Positions 8,145 to 16,307 of a DNA stretch of 64,000 nucleotides are shown one piece after another (the first letter of the stretch is position 1; every line of letters begins with the position of its first letter). Where the stretch lies: assembly GCA_035998495.1 (NCBI GenBank), contig DASYHP010000005.1:1-64000 (forward strand), given 5' to 3'. The notes beneath the pieces are model-generated. The model was not told the DNA's origin, searched no databases, and saw only the letters and a program-made list of their open reading frames with translations. Position numbers and translations under genes: made by a program. The stretch is from Mesorhizobium_B sp035998495. Lineage in GTDB: Bacteria; Pseudomonadota; Alphaproteobacteria; Rhizobiales; Rhizobiaceae.

Positions 8145-9926
8145 TCAGTCGGAAGCAAGCCGCCGCGCCAGCACCTCGTCCACGGGCAGGACGGCGCGCG
8201 CGGAAAAACCTTCGGGCGGGTAGGACAGTTCCACCTCTCCCGCCAACTCGCCCGTGAAGGCGCGCTCGATCAGCCGCGAGCCGAAACCACGGCGACTGCC
8301 GGGGCCGGTGGGTTGCGGGCCGCCGGCTTCGCGCCACTCGATCGCCACCAGAAGGTCGCCGCCATTTGCGTCGAGCTCCCAGGCAAGCTCCACGCGGCCG
8401 CCGCGGGCGGACAGCGCGCCGTATTTCGCGGCGTTCGTGGCGAGCTCGTGAAAGACCATGAAGAGCGTGAGCGCGGCCTTTGGCGTGACGCGAAGCGGCG
8501 GACCCTTCACCGAGATGCGGTCGGAGGCCTCGCCTTCGAACGGCGCGAAAGCCTCGCGAGCGATGGTGCGGAGCGACGCGCTTTCCCAGCTCTCCCTGGT
8601 CAACACGTCATGCGCGCGGGCGAGCGCGGCGAGCCGCGCGTCGAGCGCGGCGCGGCGGTCCTCCGGCAGATCGACGCCGCGCAGGCTCTGCGTGACGATG
8701 GACTGCACGCTGGCGAGCGTGTTCTTCACGCGATGGTTGAGCTCGTGGATGAGCAGCATGCGCCGCTCCTCCGCCAGGCGGCGGTCGGTGATGTCGATGA
8801 CCAAGCCGATATGGCCGGTCAGGTTGCCTTCGGCGTCGAGCCGCGGCGCCGCCGTGTCCAGAACCCAGCGCCACTCGCCGTCCTGGCGGCGCAGCCGGTA
8901 TTCGGGCGAGAACGGCGCGTCGAACTCGGCGTTCTCAGCCGAAAGCCGGTCCACCTCCGCGCGATCCTCGGGATGCACCTGTTCGAGCCAGCCGCGGCCA
9001 AGCGCCCCTTCCGCCGGCTGGCCCGTGAAATCCGTCCAGGAACGGCTCATGAAGGTGAGCTGGTCGTTGCGGTCGCTGACCCAGATCATGGCCGGCGCGT
9101 TGTCGGCGATCTCGCGCAGGAGGTTCTCGGTGCGGCGGCGCTCGGTGATGTCGAAGATCACGCCCACGGCGCGCGTGAAATTCGGCGCCTGGCCGACGAG
9201 CTGCGCGCGGAGAAGCAGCCAATGCTCCGACCCGTCGGGCCAGATCTGGCGGAATTCGCTCTGCAGCGACGACTCCCCGCGCGCGATCGCGTCCGCCGCC
9301 TCCCGCCTCAACCGCTCATGTTCGCCGGGCGCGTAACGGGACCGGAACTCCTCGATCCCAGGCTTGGCGTCGGCCGGGAAGCCGCAGAGCAGGTTCAGCT
9401 CGGGCGAGGGCGTGAGCGTGTCGGTCGTGAGGTCCACTTCCCAGACCGCCATGCGGGCGGCCTCCATCGCCAGCCGCAGCCGCGCCTCGCTGCCCCGCAG
9501 CGCCTCTTCGGCGGCTGTCTGGGCCGTGATGTCCTGGATGGTGCCGATGAAGCGGGTGGCGCGCGTCTCGCCGTCGAGCGTTTCGAACAGCGCCTCCCCA
9601 TGCGCGACGACCCAGCGCAGCTCGCCCGTGTCGGCCCTCAGGATGCGGTAGCGGAAGATCTCGCTCCCCCTGAGATCCGGGTCGAGCGCCCGCGCCGCGA
9701 TGGCGCTGGTTTGGGGCAGGTCATCGGGGTGAGTGGCGTCCCGCACCTGCTCGTAGGTGACGGGCTTTCCCGGCGGGAAGCCGAAGATTTCCTTCGCGCG
9801 CTCGGAATACACCATCGCCCCGGTGAGGAGATTCCACTCCCAGATGCCGAGATCGGCCGCGCGTGCGGCGATGGCCAGCCGCTTGGCCGCTTCGCCTTCA
9901 AGCTCAAGCTGAGGGAAATTCAGCAT
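8145..9926 (-). CDS. PAS-domain HWE-family sensor histidine kinase
   Basis: A 593-residue soluble sensor kinase with no transmembrane segments. Three PAS/PAC modules occupy roughly residues 15-135, 145-262 and 270-385; each ends with a PAC-type DIT motif (IQDIT, IFDIT, VIDIT). The HWE kinase core follows, with phospho-acceptor His398 in ELNHRVKNTLASVQ, the N-box FHELATNAAKYG and the family-defining Trp-x-Glu in IEWREAGG. HWE kinases often control light, stress or general stress-response pathways in alphaproteobacteria. No response regulator is adjacent, so its partner lies elsewhere. It is convergent with the serine hydrolase, 6 bp apart. The signal sensed by the PAS domains is unknown. Confidence 0.88.
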   Translation of the reverse strand: MLNFPQLELEGEAAKRLAIAARAADLGIWEWNLLTGAMVYSERAKEIFGFPPGKPVTYEQVRDATHPDDLPQTSAIAARALDPDLRGSEIFRYRILRADTGELRWVVAHGEALFETLDGETRATRFIGTIQDITAQTAAEEALRGSEARLRLAMEAARMAVWEVDLTTDTLTPSPELNLLCGFPADAKPGIEEFRSRYAPGEHERLRREAADAIARGESSLQSEFRQIWPDGSEHWLLLRAQLVGQAPNFTRAVGVIFDITERRRTENLLREIADNAPAMIWVSDRNDQLTFMSRSWTDFTGQPAEGALGRGWLEQVHPEDRAEVDRLSAENAEFDAPFSPEYRLRRQDGEWRWVLDTAAPRLDAEGNLTGHIGLVIDITDRRLAEERRMLLIHELNHRVKNTLASVQSIVTQSLRGVDLPEDRRAALDARLAALARAHDVLTRESWESASLRTIAREAFAPFEGEASDRISVKGPPLRVTPKAALTLFMVFHELATNAAKYGALSARGGRVELAWELDANGGDLLVAIEWREAGGPQPTGPGSRRGFGSRLIERAFTGELAGEVELSYPPEGFSARAVLPVDEVLARRLASD

Positions 9927-10028
9927 GTCCGATCATCATCCCTCGCGAACCCCGCACCCTTGCCGACGGACGGCGGCGGCATGGTGGCTTATCCCTGCTT
10001 TCCCTTCAACGGAAGGCCTCAATCCGCG

Positions 10029-11057
10029 TTAACGGTCCGACACGCCGGCCTCCGAAAAGCTCGCCATGCCGTTGTGGCAGGCGAGCGCGGCCCTGAGCAG
10101 ATTGACCGCAAGCGCTGCGCCCGACGCCTCGCCGAGCCGCATGCCGAGGTCGAGCAGAGGGTGCAGCCGCAGCTTCTCCAGGAGCTTGCGATGGCCCCAT
10201 TCCGCCGAGACATGCGCCGCCTGCGCATGGAGAAGGCCGTCCTGCGGGCGCAGGCGCGCCAGAGGGGCGGCCGCCGCTGAGGAGACGAAGCCGTCGAGCA
10301 GGACGGGGACGCGCCGGCTGCGCGCGCCGAGCGTCGCGCCGAACATGGCGGCGAGCTCGCGTCCCCCCAGGGCGGCCAGGGCCTGGAGCGGGTCGTCGAG
10401 GAGGTAACGGTGGCGCTGGAGGCCCAACCGCACGGCTTCCGCCTTGCGCCTGAGCCCCTCGTCGTCCACCCCCGTGCCGCGGCCGACCCATTCCTCCGAC
10501 TCGCCGCCGAAGAGGCTCGCGCAAAGCGCGGCCGCCACGGTGGTGTTGCCGATGCCCATCTCGCCCAGGCAGAGCAGATCGGCCGGCGCTTCGGCCGCCG
10601 CCGCGAAGGCCGCGTTGACGGCGGCGAGGAATTCCTCCACCGTCATGGCGGGGGCTTGCGTGAAATCGGCCGTGGGTTTTTCCACCGCCAGCGGGATCAC
10701 CGACAGTTCCGCGCCGGCCGCCTTCGCCAACTGGTTCACGGCTGCGCCGCCGGCCTGGAAGTTGGCCACCATCTGCGCCGTCACTTCCGCCGGGAAGGCG
10801 GAGACGCCGCGCGCGGCGACGCCATGCGAGCCCGCGAAGACGAGGATGCGGACGCGGTTCAGTTCGGGTTTCTCGCGGCCCTGCCAGCCGGCCAGCCAGA
10901 TCGCGAGCTCCTCCAGCCGGCCGAGGCTTCCTCCCGGCTTGGTGAGCGTGTCCTGCCGCCGCCTTGCGGCGGCCTGCGCCTCCTCCGCGGGCTGGGGGAG
11001 GTTCGGGTCGAGGCAGAAGGCGCGGAGTTCGTCGAGCGAGCGGAAAAGCAAGGGCAA
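10029..11057 (-). CDS. cobT: nicotinate-nucleotide-dimethylbenzimidazole phosphoribosyltransferase
   Basis: Makes alpha-ribazole 5'-phosphate from nicotinate mononucleotide and 5,6-dimethylbenzimidazole, for the lower loop of cobalamin. Family signatures include TKPGGSLGRLEELA near the N-terminus, GEMGIGNTTVAAAL in the middle and CHNGMASFSEAG at the C-terminus; length 342 is standard. The reading frame starts with TTG at 11057, 12 nt after the cobS stop; no better ATG is visible. This is the nucleotide-loop transferase and not the cobaltochelatase subunit that shares the name CobT. It is the last gene of the leftward arm of the cob cluster. Confidence 0.93.
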   Translation of the reverse strand: MPLLFRSLDELRAFCLDPNLPQPAEEAQAAARRRQDTLTKPGGSLGRLEELAIWLAGWQGREKPELNRVRILVFAGSHGVAARGVSAFPAEVTAQMVANFQAGGAAVNQLAKAAGAELSVIPLAVEKPTADFTQAPAMTVEEFLAAVNAAFAAAAEAPADLLCLGEMGIGNTTVAAALCASLFGGESEEWVGRGTGVDDEGLRRKAEAVRLGLQRHRYLLDDPLQALAALGGRELAAMFGATLGARSRRVPVLLDGFVSSAAAAPLARLRPQDGLLHAQAAHVSAEWGHRKLLEKLRLHPLLDLGMRLGEASGAALAVNLLRAALACHNGMASFSEAGVSDR

Positions 11058-11069
11058 GGCTCCAAGGGT

Positions 11070-11861
11070 TCAGGAAAGGCTCGCGGCGGCCACGAGCAGC
11101 ACGAGGATTTCGGCCGCCTGCTGCAGCGCCCCGCAGACATCGCCGGTCTGGCCGCCGATGTGGCGCAGCGCGAGGCGGCGGAAGATGAGGAAGGCCGCCG
11201 CGAGCAGGACGGCGGCGAAGAGCGCGGGGAGCGGGCCGAGGAGGAGCAGGCAGAGGAGCCCGAGCGCCAGCGCGGCGTTGGCCGCGCGAGCGGGGATGAC
11301 GCCCACGCCCGCGCCGAGGCCGTCGCCACGGGCCGGCGGCATGATGCGAAGGAAGAGCGGCAGGAGCGCGCGCGACGCGCCATGGGCGGCGACGAGGGCT
11401 GCAAGCGCGCCAGCGGGCGAGACAATGGCGGCGAGCGCAGAGGCGCGCAGGAGCAGCGACAGGAGAAGGGCCGAGGCGCCGTAAGCGCCGATGCGGCTGT
11501 CGCGCATGATGGTGAGCTTTTGTTCGGCCGTTCGCCCGCCCCCGAACCCGTCGGCCACGTCTGAAAGCCCGTCCTCGTGCAGGCAGCCCGTCGCGAGGAG
11601 CGTGGCGGCAAGCGCGATGAGCGCCGAGGGAAGAGGCGGCAGGTTCAAGGCGAAGGCCAGGGCATAGGCGAGCGCGCCCAAGACGCCGATGACGACGCCC
11701 GCGAGCGGCGCGGCCCACAGCGCCGCGGCGAACTTGCCTTCGCCCTGTGAGGCGGAGACCGGCAGGCGCGAGAAGAAGCCCAGCATCAGGGCGGCGTCGT
11801 CGAGCCGCCTGCGGAAGAGGTCGGGCCAGTCCTCCACCCCTTCAGGCCTTCGCGATGGCAT
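11070..11861 (-). CDS. cobS: adenosylcobinamide-GDP ribazoletransferase (cobalamin synthase)
   Basis: The integral membrane enzyme that joins activated cobinamide (adenosylcobinamide-GDP) to alpha-ribazole, the last assembly step of the coenzyme. The 263-residue protein is very hydrophobic, with about six or seven helices, and carries the family signature HEDGLSDVADGFGGG followed by KLTIMRDSRIGAYG. The frame is open well upstream, but the ATG at 11861 gives the normal N-terminus (MPSRRPEGVEDW) and overlaps the end of cobB by 20 bp, suggesting coupled translation. It is followed by cobT, whose product supplies the ribazole substrate. Confidence 0.92.
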   Translation of the reverse strand: MPSRRPEGVEDWPDLFRRRLDDAALMLGFFSRLPVSASQGEGKFAAALWAAPLAGVVIGVLGALAYALAFALNLPPLPSALIALAATLLATGCLHEDGLSDVADGFGGGRTAEQKLTIMRDSRIGAYGASALLLSLLLRASALAAIVSPAGALAALVAAHGASRALLPLFLRIMPPARGDGLGAGVGVIPARAANAALALGLLCLLLLGPLPALFAAVLLAAAFLIFRRLALRHIGGQTGDVCGALQQAAEILVLLVAAASLS

Positions 11862-13203
11862 GGAAGAACGTGCCCGACACGTTGCCGCGCCGGGCGCCCG
11901 AAGGCCCGAGCCCCTGGCCGGTGGCGTCCCTGATCTCGGCCAGCGGCTCGTCCGCGCCTGCGTCCGTGACGCGGGCGTAGTGGAACTCGTGGCCGCGCAC
12001 CAGATCGCCATGCCGGCCGATGGCACAGTCCGCGAGAAGGCGGGCCTCGCGGTAGCCGAGATTCATCTTCCGCTGGGCGAAGCTCGTGGAATGGCCAAGC
12101 AGGCCGGGCATCGGGTGCCAGGCACCTTCGGCATCCTGGAGGGCTTGGCCCAGCACCATGAAGCCGCCGCACTCGCCGTGGACGGGCTTTTGCCCAGTGA
12201 AGCTTCGCAGCCCTTCCTGAAAACCCCTGGCCGCCGCCAGCCGCCCGGCATGCAGCTCGGGATAGCCGCCGGGCAGCCAGCAGGCGTCGCAATCCTCTGG
12301 CGGGGGCTCGTCGGCGAGCGGCGAGAAGAAGACGAGCTCCGCGCCCGCCTCGCGCCAGGCGCGGGCGAGGTGGGGATAGAGGAAGGTGAAAGCGGCGTCG
12401 CGGGCCACGGCCACACGCTGGCCGGGCGGGGGGAGGGCGATGGCATGGAGGTCGTTCCGGGTGCTTTCCGACCGGCCTTCCTGCTCCTGTGAGGCCGACA
12501 TCGAGGAGGAGAAGGGCGCGGCCAGGGCGAGGATGCGGTCGAGGTCGAGCGCGCGCTCGACCGTGTCGGCCAGGGTCTCGATGAAGCTCTCCAGCGCCCC
12601 ATGCTCGCTGGCCTGGACAAGGCCGAGATGGCGTTCCGGCAGGCTGAGCGTCGCGTCCCGCGCGATCGCGCCGAGAACGGGCAGGCCGGTCCACTCCTCT
12701 ATGGCGTCCGCGCACTGGCGGCGGTGGCGCTCGCTGCCGACGCGGTTGAGCACGACGCCGCCGACCTGCACCGCCCGGTCGAGCGTCTTGAAGCCGAGCG
12801 CCACGGCCGCCGCCGACTGCGACTGGCCGGACACGTCGAGCACGAGAAGCACGGGCAGGCCCCAGCGCCGGGCGAGGTCGGCCGCCGCGCCCAAGCGGCC
12901 GGGCTCGGAACGCACGCCGTCAAACAGGCCCATCGCGCTTTCCGCGATCACGAGATCGGCGTCCTTGCCCTGCGCCGCCGCGAGCCGGTCGAGAAGGGCA
13001 GGTGGCATAGCCCAGCTATCGAGGTTCACGCCGGGCCGGCCGGTGGCGGCCTCGTGAAAGCCGGGGTCGATATAGTCAGGCCCGGATTTCGCGCCTTTGA
13101 CGCGCAGCCCGCGGCGGCGGAAGGCGCGCATGAGCCCGATCGTGACGCTGGTCTTTCCCGCGCCTGAACGCGGCGCGCCGACGATGAAGCCGCGGGCGGT
13201 CAT
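11842..13203 (-). CDS. cobB: hydrogenobyrinic acid a,c-diamide synthase
   Basis: Amidates the a and c side chains of hydrogenobyrinic acid using glutamine and ATP, before cobalt insertion. The 453-residue protein has the N-terminal dethiobiotin-synthetase-like domain with P-loop GAPRSGAGKTSV and GAKSGPDYIDPGFH, and a C-terminal class I glutamine amidotransferase domain with nucleophile Cys in HGECGGFMVLG and a late His. The ATG at 13203 overlaps the cobA stop (ATGA); the longer open frame upstream is a non-coding extension antisense to cbiD. It lies between cobA and cobS on the leftward arm. Confidence 0.93.
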   Translation of the reverse strand: MTARGFIVGAPRSGAGKTSVTIGLMRAFRRRGLRVKGAKSGPDYIDPGFHEAATGRPGVNLDSWAMPPALLDRLAAAQGKDADLVIAESAMGLFDGVRSEPGRLGAAADLARRWGLPVLLVLDVSGQSQSAAAVALGFKTLDRAVQVGGVVLNRVGSERHRRQCADAIEEWTGLPVLGAIARDATLSLPERHLGLVQASEHGALESFIETLADTVERALDLDRILALAAPFSSSMSASQEQEGRSESTRNDLHAIALPPPGQRVAVARDAAFTFLYPHLARAWREAGAELVFFSPLADEPPPEDCDACWLPGGYPELHAGRLAAARGFQEGLRSFTGQKPVHGECGGFMVLGQALQDAEGAWHPMPGLLGHSTSFAQRKMNLGYREARLLADCAIGRHGDLVRGHEFHYARVTDAGADEPLAEIRDATGQGLGPSGARRGNVSGTFFHAIAKA

Positions 13204-13988
13204 GGGCGTTCTCCCAGGAGCGTCGCGCGCAGGCGGACGATCTCGCCGACGATCAGGAGCGCGGGCGAGGAAAACCCCTCGGCCTCGATGCGCTCGGCCA
13301 ATGTGGCGAGCGTGGCTGTCAGCACGCGCTCGGCGCCGGTCGTGGCCGACATCACGACGGCGGCGGGCGTGTCGGGGGACAAGCCGCCCGCCTGGAGCTT
13401 TGCTGCGATGAGGCCGGCGTTCCTGACGCCCATATAGACCACGAGCGGCTGGCCGGTCTTGGCGAGGGCGGCCCAGTCGAGGTCGTCGGGAAGGCCGGCG
13501 GCGTGGCCCGTGGCCAGCACCACCGCCTTGTTGAAGCCCCGCATGGTGAGCGGGATGAGGCTGTCGGCCGCCGCGCCGAGCGCGGCGGTGACGCCTGGCA
13601 GCACGCGGAACGGGATGCGGGCTTGGGCGAGCGCCAGCGCTTCCTCGCCGCCGCGCCCGAAGATGAAGGGGTCGCCCCCTTTGAGGCGCAGCACGCGCCC
13701 GCCGCTTCGGGCCAAGCGGATGAGAGTCGCGGTGATGTCCTCCTGTGAAGCCGACTCCCGGCCGCCGCGCTTGCCCATTGGATGGAGCTCGGCATGGGCG
13801 GCGCCGCGCAGGACGGAGGCGTCCACCAGCGCGTCGAACACCACATGGTCGGCCTGGGCCAGCGCGGAAACCACCTCCAGCGTGAGCTGGCCGGGATGGC
13901 CGGGCCCGGCGCCGGCGAGCCACACATGGCCGGGCTCCATGACAGGTAAGGTGGGGGACAGGCGCGCGAGCGCGTCGTTGAGGCTCAT
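13200..13988 (-). CDS. cobA: uroporphyrinogen-III C-methyltransferase
   Basis: Converts uroporphyrinogen III to precorrin-2 with two SAM molecules, the entry step into corrin and siroheme synthesis. The 262-residue protein begins with a short extension, then VWLAGAGPGHPGQLTL, the conserved ADHVVFDALV, GKRGGRESASQ and the SAM-binding LRLKGGDPFIFGRGGEE. It is a stand-alone SUMT without the CysG dehydrogenase/ferrochelatase part, as expected for dedicated cobalamin synthesis. The stop overlaps cobB (ATGA). Upstream, cbiD runs in the opposite direction, with only 56 bp between the two start codons. Confidence 0.92.
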   Translation of the reverse strand: MSLNDALARLSPTLPVMEPGHVWLAGAGPGHPGQLTLEVVSALAQADHVVFDALVDASVLRGAAHAELHPMGKRGGRESASQEDITATLIRLARSGGRVLRLKGGDPFIFGRGGEEALALAQARIPFRVLPGVTAALGAAADSLIPLTMRGFNKAVVLATGHAAGLPDDLDWAALAKTGQPLVVYMGVRNAGLIAAKLQAGGLSPDTPAAVVMSATTGAERVLTATLATLAERIEAEGFSSPALLIVGEIVRLRATLLGERP

Positions 13989-14044
13989 GCGCGCGACGCT
14001 CCCGGCGCGTGACCCGCCTCCGGTGCTGCCCTATAGAAGCGGCC

Positions 14045-15172
14045 ATGAACGAGGACGCACGAGGAGAGCTCCGGCGTGGCTGGACCACGGGCGCTTGCGC
14101 GGCGGCAAGCGCCAAGGCGGCGGCTTGCGCGCTTCTGCGCGGCGCGTTCCCGGACCCGGTGACGATCACCCTGCCCGGCGGGCAGCAGCCGGGCTTCGCG
14201 CTGGCGTTGACCGAACGCGGGGAGGGTTTTTTCCGCGCGGGCATCGTCAAGGATGCGGGCGATGACCCCGACGTGACGCATGGCGCGCTGGTGATTTCCA
14301 CCGTGCGGCCCGGCGCGCCCGGAACCGGCGTCACATTCCAGGCAGGCGAGGGGGTCGGCACCGTCACGCGGCCCGGCCTGCCTTTGCCGCCGGGCGAGCC
14401 CGCCATCAATCCCGGCCCGCGCGCCATGATCGCGGCGGCGCTGAAGGAGGCCGCGGGCGAGGAACGGGACTGGGCGGTGGAGGTGTCCATCCCCGGCGGG
14501 GAAAAGATCGCGGAGAAGACGATGAACGGCCGGCTCGGCATCCTGGGCGGGCTGTCGGTGCTCGGCACGACCGGCATCGTCGTGCCGTTCTCCTGCTCCG
14601 CCTGGATCCATTCCATCCATCGCGGCATCGACGTGGCGCGGGCGGCGGGGCTCGGTCACGTGGCGGGAGCCACCGGAGCTGTGTCGGAGGCCGCCGCGCA
14701 GCGCTTCCACGGCCTGCCCGAGCAGGCGCTGATCGACATGGGCGATTTTGTGGGCGGGATGCTGAAATACATCCGCGCCCATCCGGTGCCGCGCGTGACG
14801 GTGGCCGGCGGGGTGGCCAAGATGGCCAAGCTCGCCCAAGGCATGCTCGACGTGCATTCCAAGCGCGGCGCGGCGGACATGGAGGGGCTCGCGCGGCTGG
14901 CGGCCGAGGCGGGGGCGGACGGGCGCTTGGCCGAGCGCATCGAAACGGCGAACACGGTGGCGGAAGCCTTCGGCCACGCGAGGGCAGCCGGCGTGCCGCT
15001 GGGCGACGTGGTGGCCGCGCGCGCCTGGGACACGGCCGCGCCCGTGCTGCGTGACGCGCCCGTCGCGCTCGAAGTGCTGGTGTTCGACCGCGACGGGGCG
15101 CTTCTGGGCCGCAAGCCCTTCGCCATGTTCGACGGGGCGGCTCATGCCTTGCGCCCCCGGAACCGCCTTTGA
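14045..15172 (+). CDS. cbiD: CbiD-type cobalt-precorrin-5B C1-methyltransferase
   Basis: A SAM-dependent methyltransferase that methylates C1 of the corrin ring. The N-terminal GWTTGACAAASAKAA and the central MNGRLGILGGLSVLGTTGIV are diagnostic of CbiD, and the 375-residue length fits. The ATG at 14045 was chosen over an upstream GTG because it places the GWTTG motif in its usual position. CbiD belongs to the anaerobic route, yet all other genes here are of the aerobic route. It probably stands in for CobF, which is absent. It is on the plus strand inside an otherwise minus-strand series and overlaps the end of cobM by 31 bp. Confidence 0.9.
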   Translation: MNEDARGELRRGWTTGACAAASAKAAACALLRGAFPDPVTITLPGGQQPGFALALTERGEGFFRAGIVKDAGDDPDVTHGALVISTVRPGAPGTGVTFQAGEGVGTVTRPGLPLPPGEPAINPGPRAMIAAALKEAAGEERDWAVEVSIPGGEKIAEKTMNGRLGILGGLSVLGTTGIVVPFSCSAWIHSIHRGIDVARAAGLGHVAGATGAVSEAAAQRFHGLPEQALIDMGDFVGGMLKYIRAHPVPRVTVAGGVAKMAKLAQGMLDVHSKRGAADMEGLARLAAEAGADGRLAERIETANTVAEAFGHARAAGVPLGDVVAARAWDTAAPVLRDAPVALEVLVFDRDGALLGRKPFAMFDGAAHALRPRNRL

Positions 15173-15903
15173 TAGGTGGCGTCGTAAAGCGCGCTGTCGC
15201 GGAAATCCTCCGCCGCCAAGCCACGCCCGACGAAGATGATGGCGGTGCGGTCGATGGGCTTTTCCGCCAGCGCGGCTTCGATCGTGCCGAGCGTGGCGCG
15301 GATCACGCGCTCTTCCGGCCAGGAGGCGCGGGCGACCACCGCCACGGGGCAGGTTTCGCCATAAAGCGGCGAGAGGCGGGCCACGACCTCGCCCAGCGCG
15401 TGGATGGCGAGATGGATGGCGAGCGTCGCGCCCGTGCGGCCGAAAGCTTCAAGCGTCTCGCCGCCGGGCATCTTGGAGGCGCGGCCGGAAACGCGCGTCA
15501 GCACGAGGCTTTGCGCCACTTCCGGCACGGTGAGCTCACGCCCGAGCGCCGCGGCGGCCGCGGCGAAGGACGGCACGCCGGGCGTGACCGTCCAGGGGAT
15601 GCCAAGCTTGTCGAGCCGCCGGACCTGCTCGCCCATCGCGCTCCACACGGACAGGTCGCCGGAATGGAGCCGGGCCACGTCATGGCCGTCGTGGTGGGCG
15701 CGCTCGAACTCCGCTGCGATCTCGTCGAGCGACATGGGCGCGGTGTCCACGACGCGCGCACCCGGCGGGCAGTGGTCGAGCAGGGCGCGGGGGATGATCG
15801 AGCCCGCGTAGAGGCAGACCGGGCAGCGCGCGAGATGATCGCGGCCGCGGAGCGTGATGAGGTCGGCCGCGCCCGGCCCCGCGCCGATGAAGTGAACGGT
15901 CAT
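15142..15903 (-). CDS. cobM: precorrin-4 C11-methyltransferase
   Basis: Adds the C11 methyl group to precorrin-4 with SAM, giving precorrin-5. The 253-residue protein begins MTVHFIGAGPGAADLITLRG, the first SAM-binding loop of this methyltransferase family. Other family segments are VCLYAGSIIP, VARLHSGDLSVWSA and GIPWTVTPGVPSFAAAA. The start overlaps the cobE stop (ATGA), indicating coupling. Its 3' end overlaps the convergent cbiD by 31 bp, so full transcripts of the two genes are complementary at their ends. Confidence 0.93.
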   Translation of the reverse strand: MTVHFIGAGPGAADLITLRGRDHLARCPVCLYAGSIIPRALLDHCPPGARVVDTAPMSLDEIAAEFERAHHDGHDVARLHSGDLSVWSAMGEQVRRLDKLGIPWTVTPGVPSFAAAAAALGRELTVPEVAQSLVLTRVSGRASKMPGGETLEAFGRTGATLAIHLAIHALGEVVARLSPLYGETCPVAVVARASWPEERVIRATLGTIEAALAEKPIDRTAIIFVGRGLAAEDFRDSALYDATYQRRFRGRKA

Positions 15904-16307
15904 GAGGCCGCTCCTTCCGCCAGCGCGCAGGTGGCGGGACCGACCGCGATGCGCGGCCCGAGCAGCTTTCCACCCGCGCCGGCGGCGGCGAGCGCGGCGG
16001 CCTCCGATAACGACCCAAGGCCTGTGGCCGCCGTCGAGGCCGCCGAGCGGGTGATCGTGCGGGGTTCCGCCCGCCGGAGCGCGGCGTGAGGCGCCGTCAG
16101 CAGGGGCAGGAAGAGGGAGCGGGCGGCCTCGCGAACACCCGGCTCGGCGGCCTTGGCTTCGCTGGTGGCGAGCGCGCGGAGCGCCGCGCGGCTGAGGCTG
16201 GCGGCGACAAGCGCCGCGTCCACTGCACCTAGCACCGCGCCGACATCCGCGCCCTTGCGGCAGCCGATCCCCGCCACCACCACCCTCACGGCTTCACCCA
16301 GGCCCAT
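15900..16307 (-). CDS. cobE: CobE protein (CbiG C-terminal-like)
   Basis: A 135-residue protein corresponding to the C-terminal domain of CbiG. The aerobic pathway carries it as stand-alone CobE, a corrin-intermediate-binding protein whose exact catalytic role is unclear. The N-terminal VVVAGIGCRKGA is the hallmark of the family, followed by a conserved LATSEAKAAEPG and TCALAEG near the end. The ATG at 16307 lies inside the end of cobL (22-bp overlap), and the stop overlaps the cobM start. The open frame extends further upstream but only as antisense noise. The small size is normal. Confidence 0.88.
   Translation of the reverse strand: MGLGEAVRVVVAGIGCRKGADVGAVLGAVDAALVAASLSRAALRALATSEAKAAEPGVREAARSLFLPLLTAPHAALRRAEPRTITRSAASTAATGLGSLSEAAALAAAGAGGKLLGPRIAVGPATCALAEGAAS

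Noticed and set aside
8313..10280. 655-codon open frame on the plus strand antisense to the HWE kinase and cobT
   Set aside because: It is the mirror of GC-rich coding DNA. The product has no motifs and is rich in Arg, Ala and Gly, while the opposite strand encodes recognised domains.
10029..11861. cobS and cobT as the soluble cobaltochelatase subunits
   Set aside because: The names are shared, but the motifs are those of the ribazoletransferase and phosphoribosyltransferase; no AAA+ or integrin-I domain is present.
11842..14628. Apparent 928-residue fusion ending in CobB
   Set aside because: Only the last 453 residues are CobB. The upstream part is antisense or out of frame to cbiD and cobA, which are both well supported.
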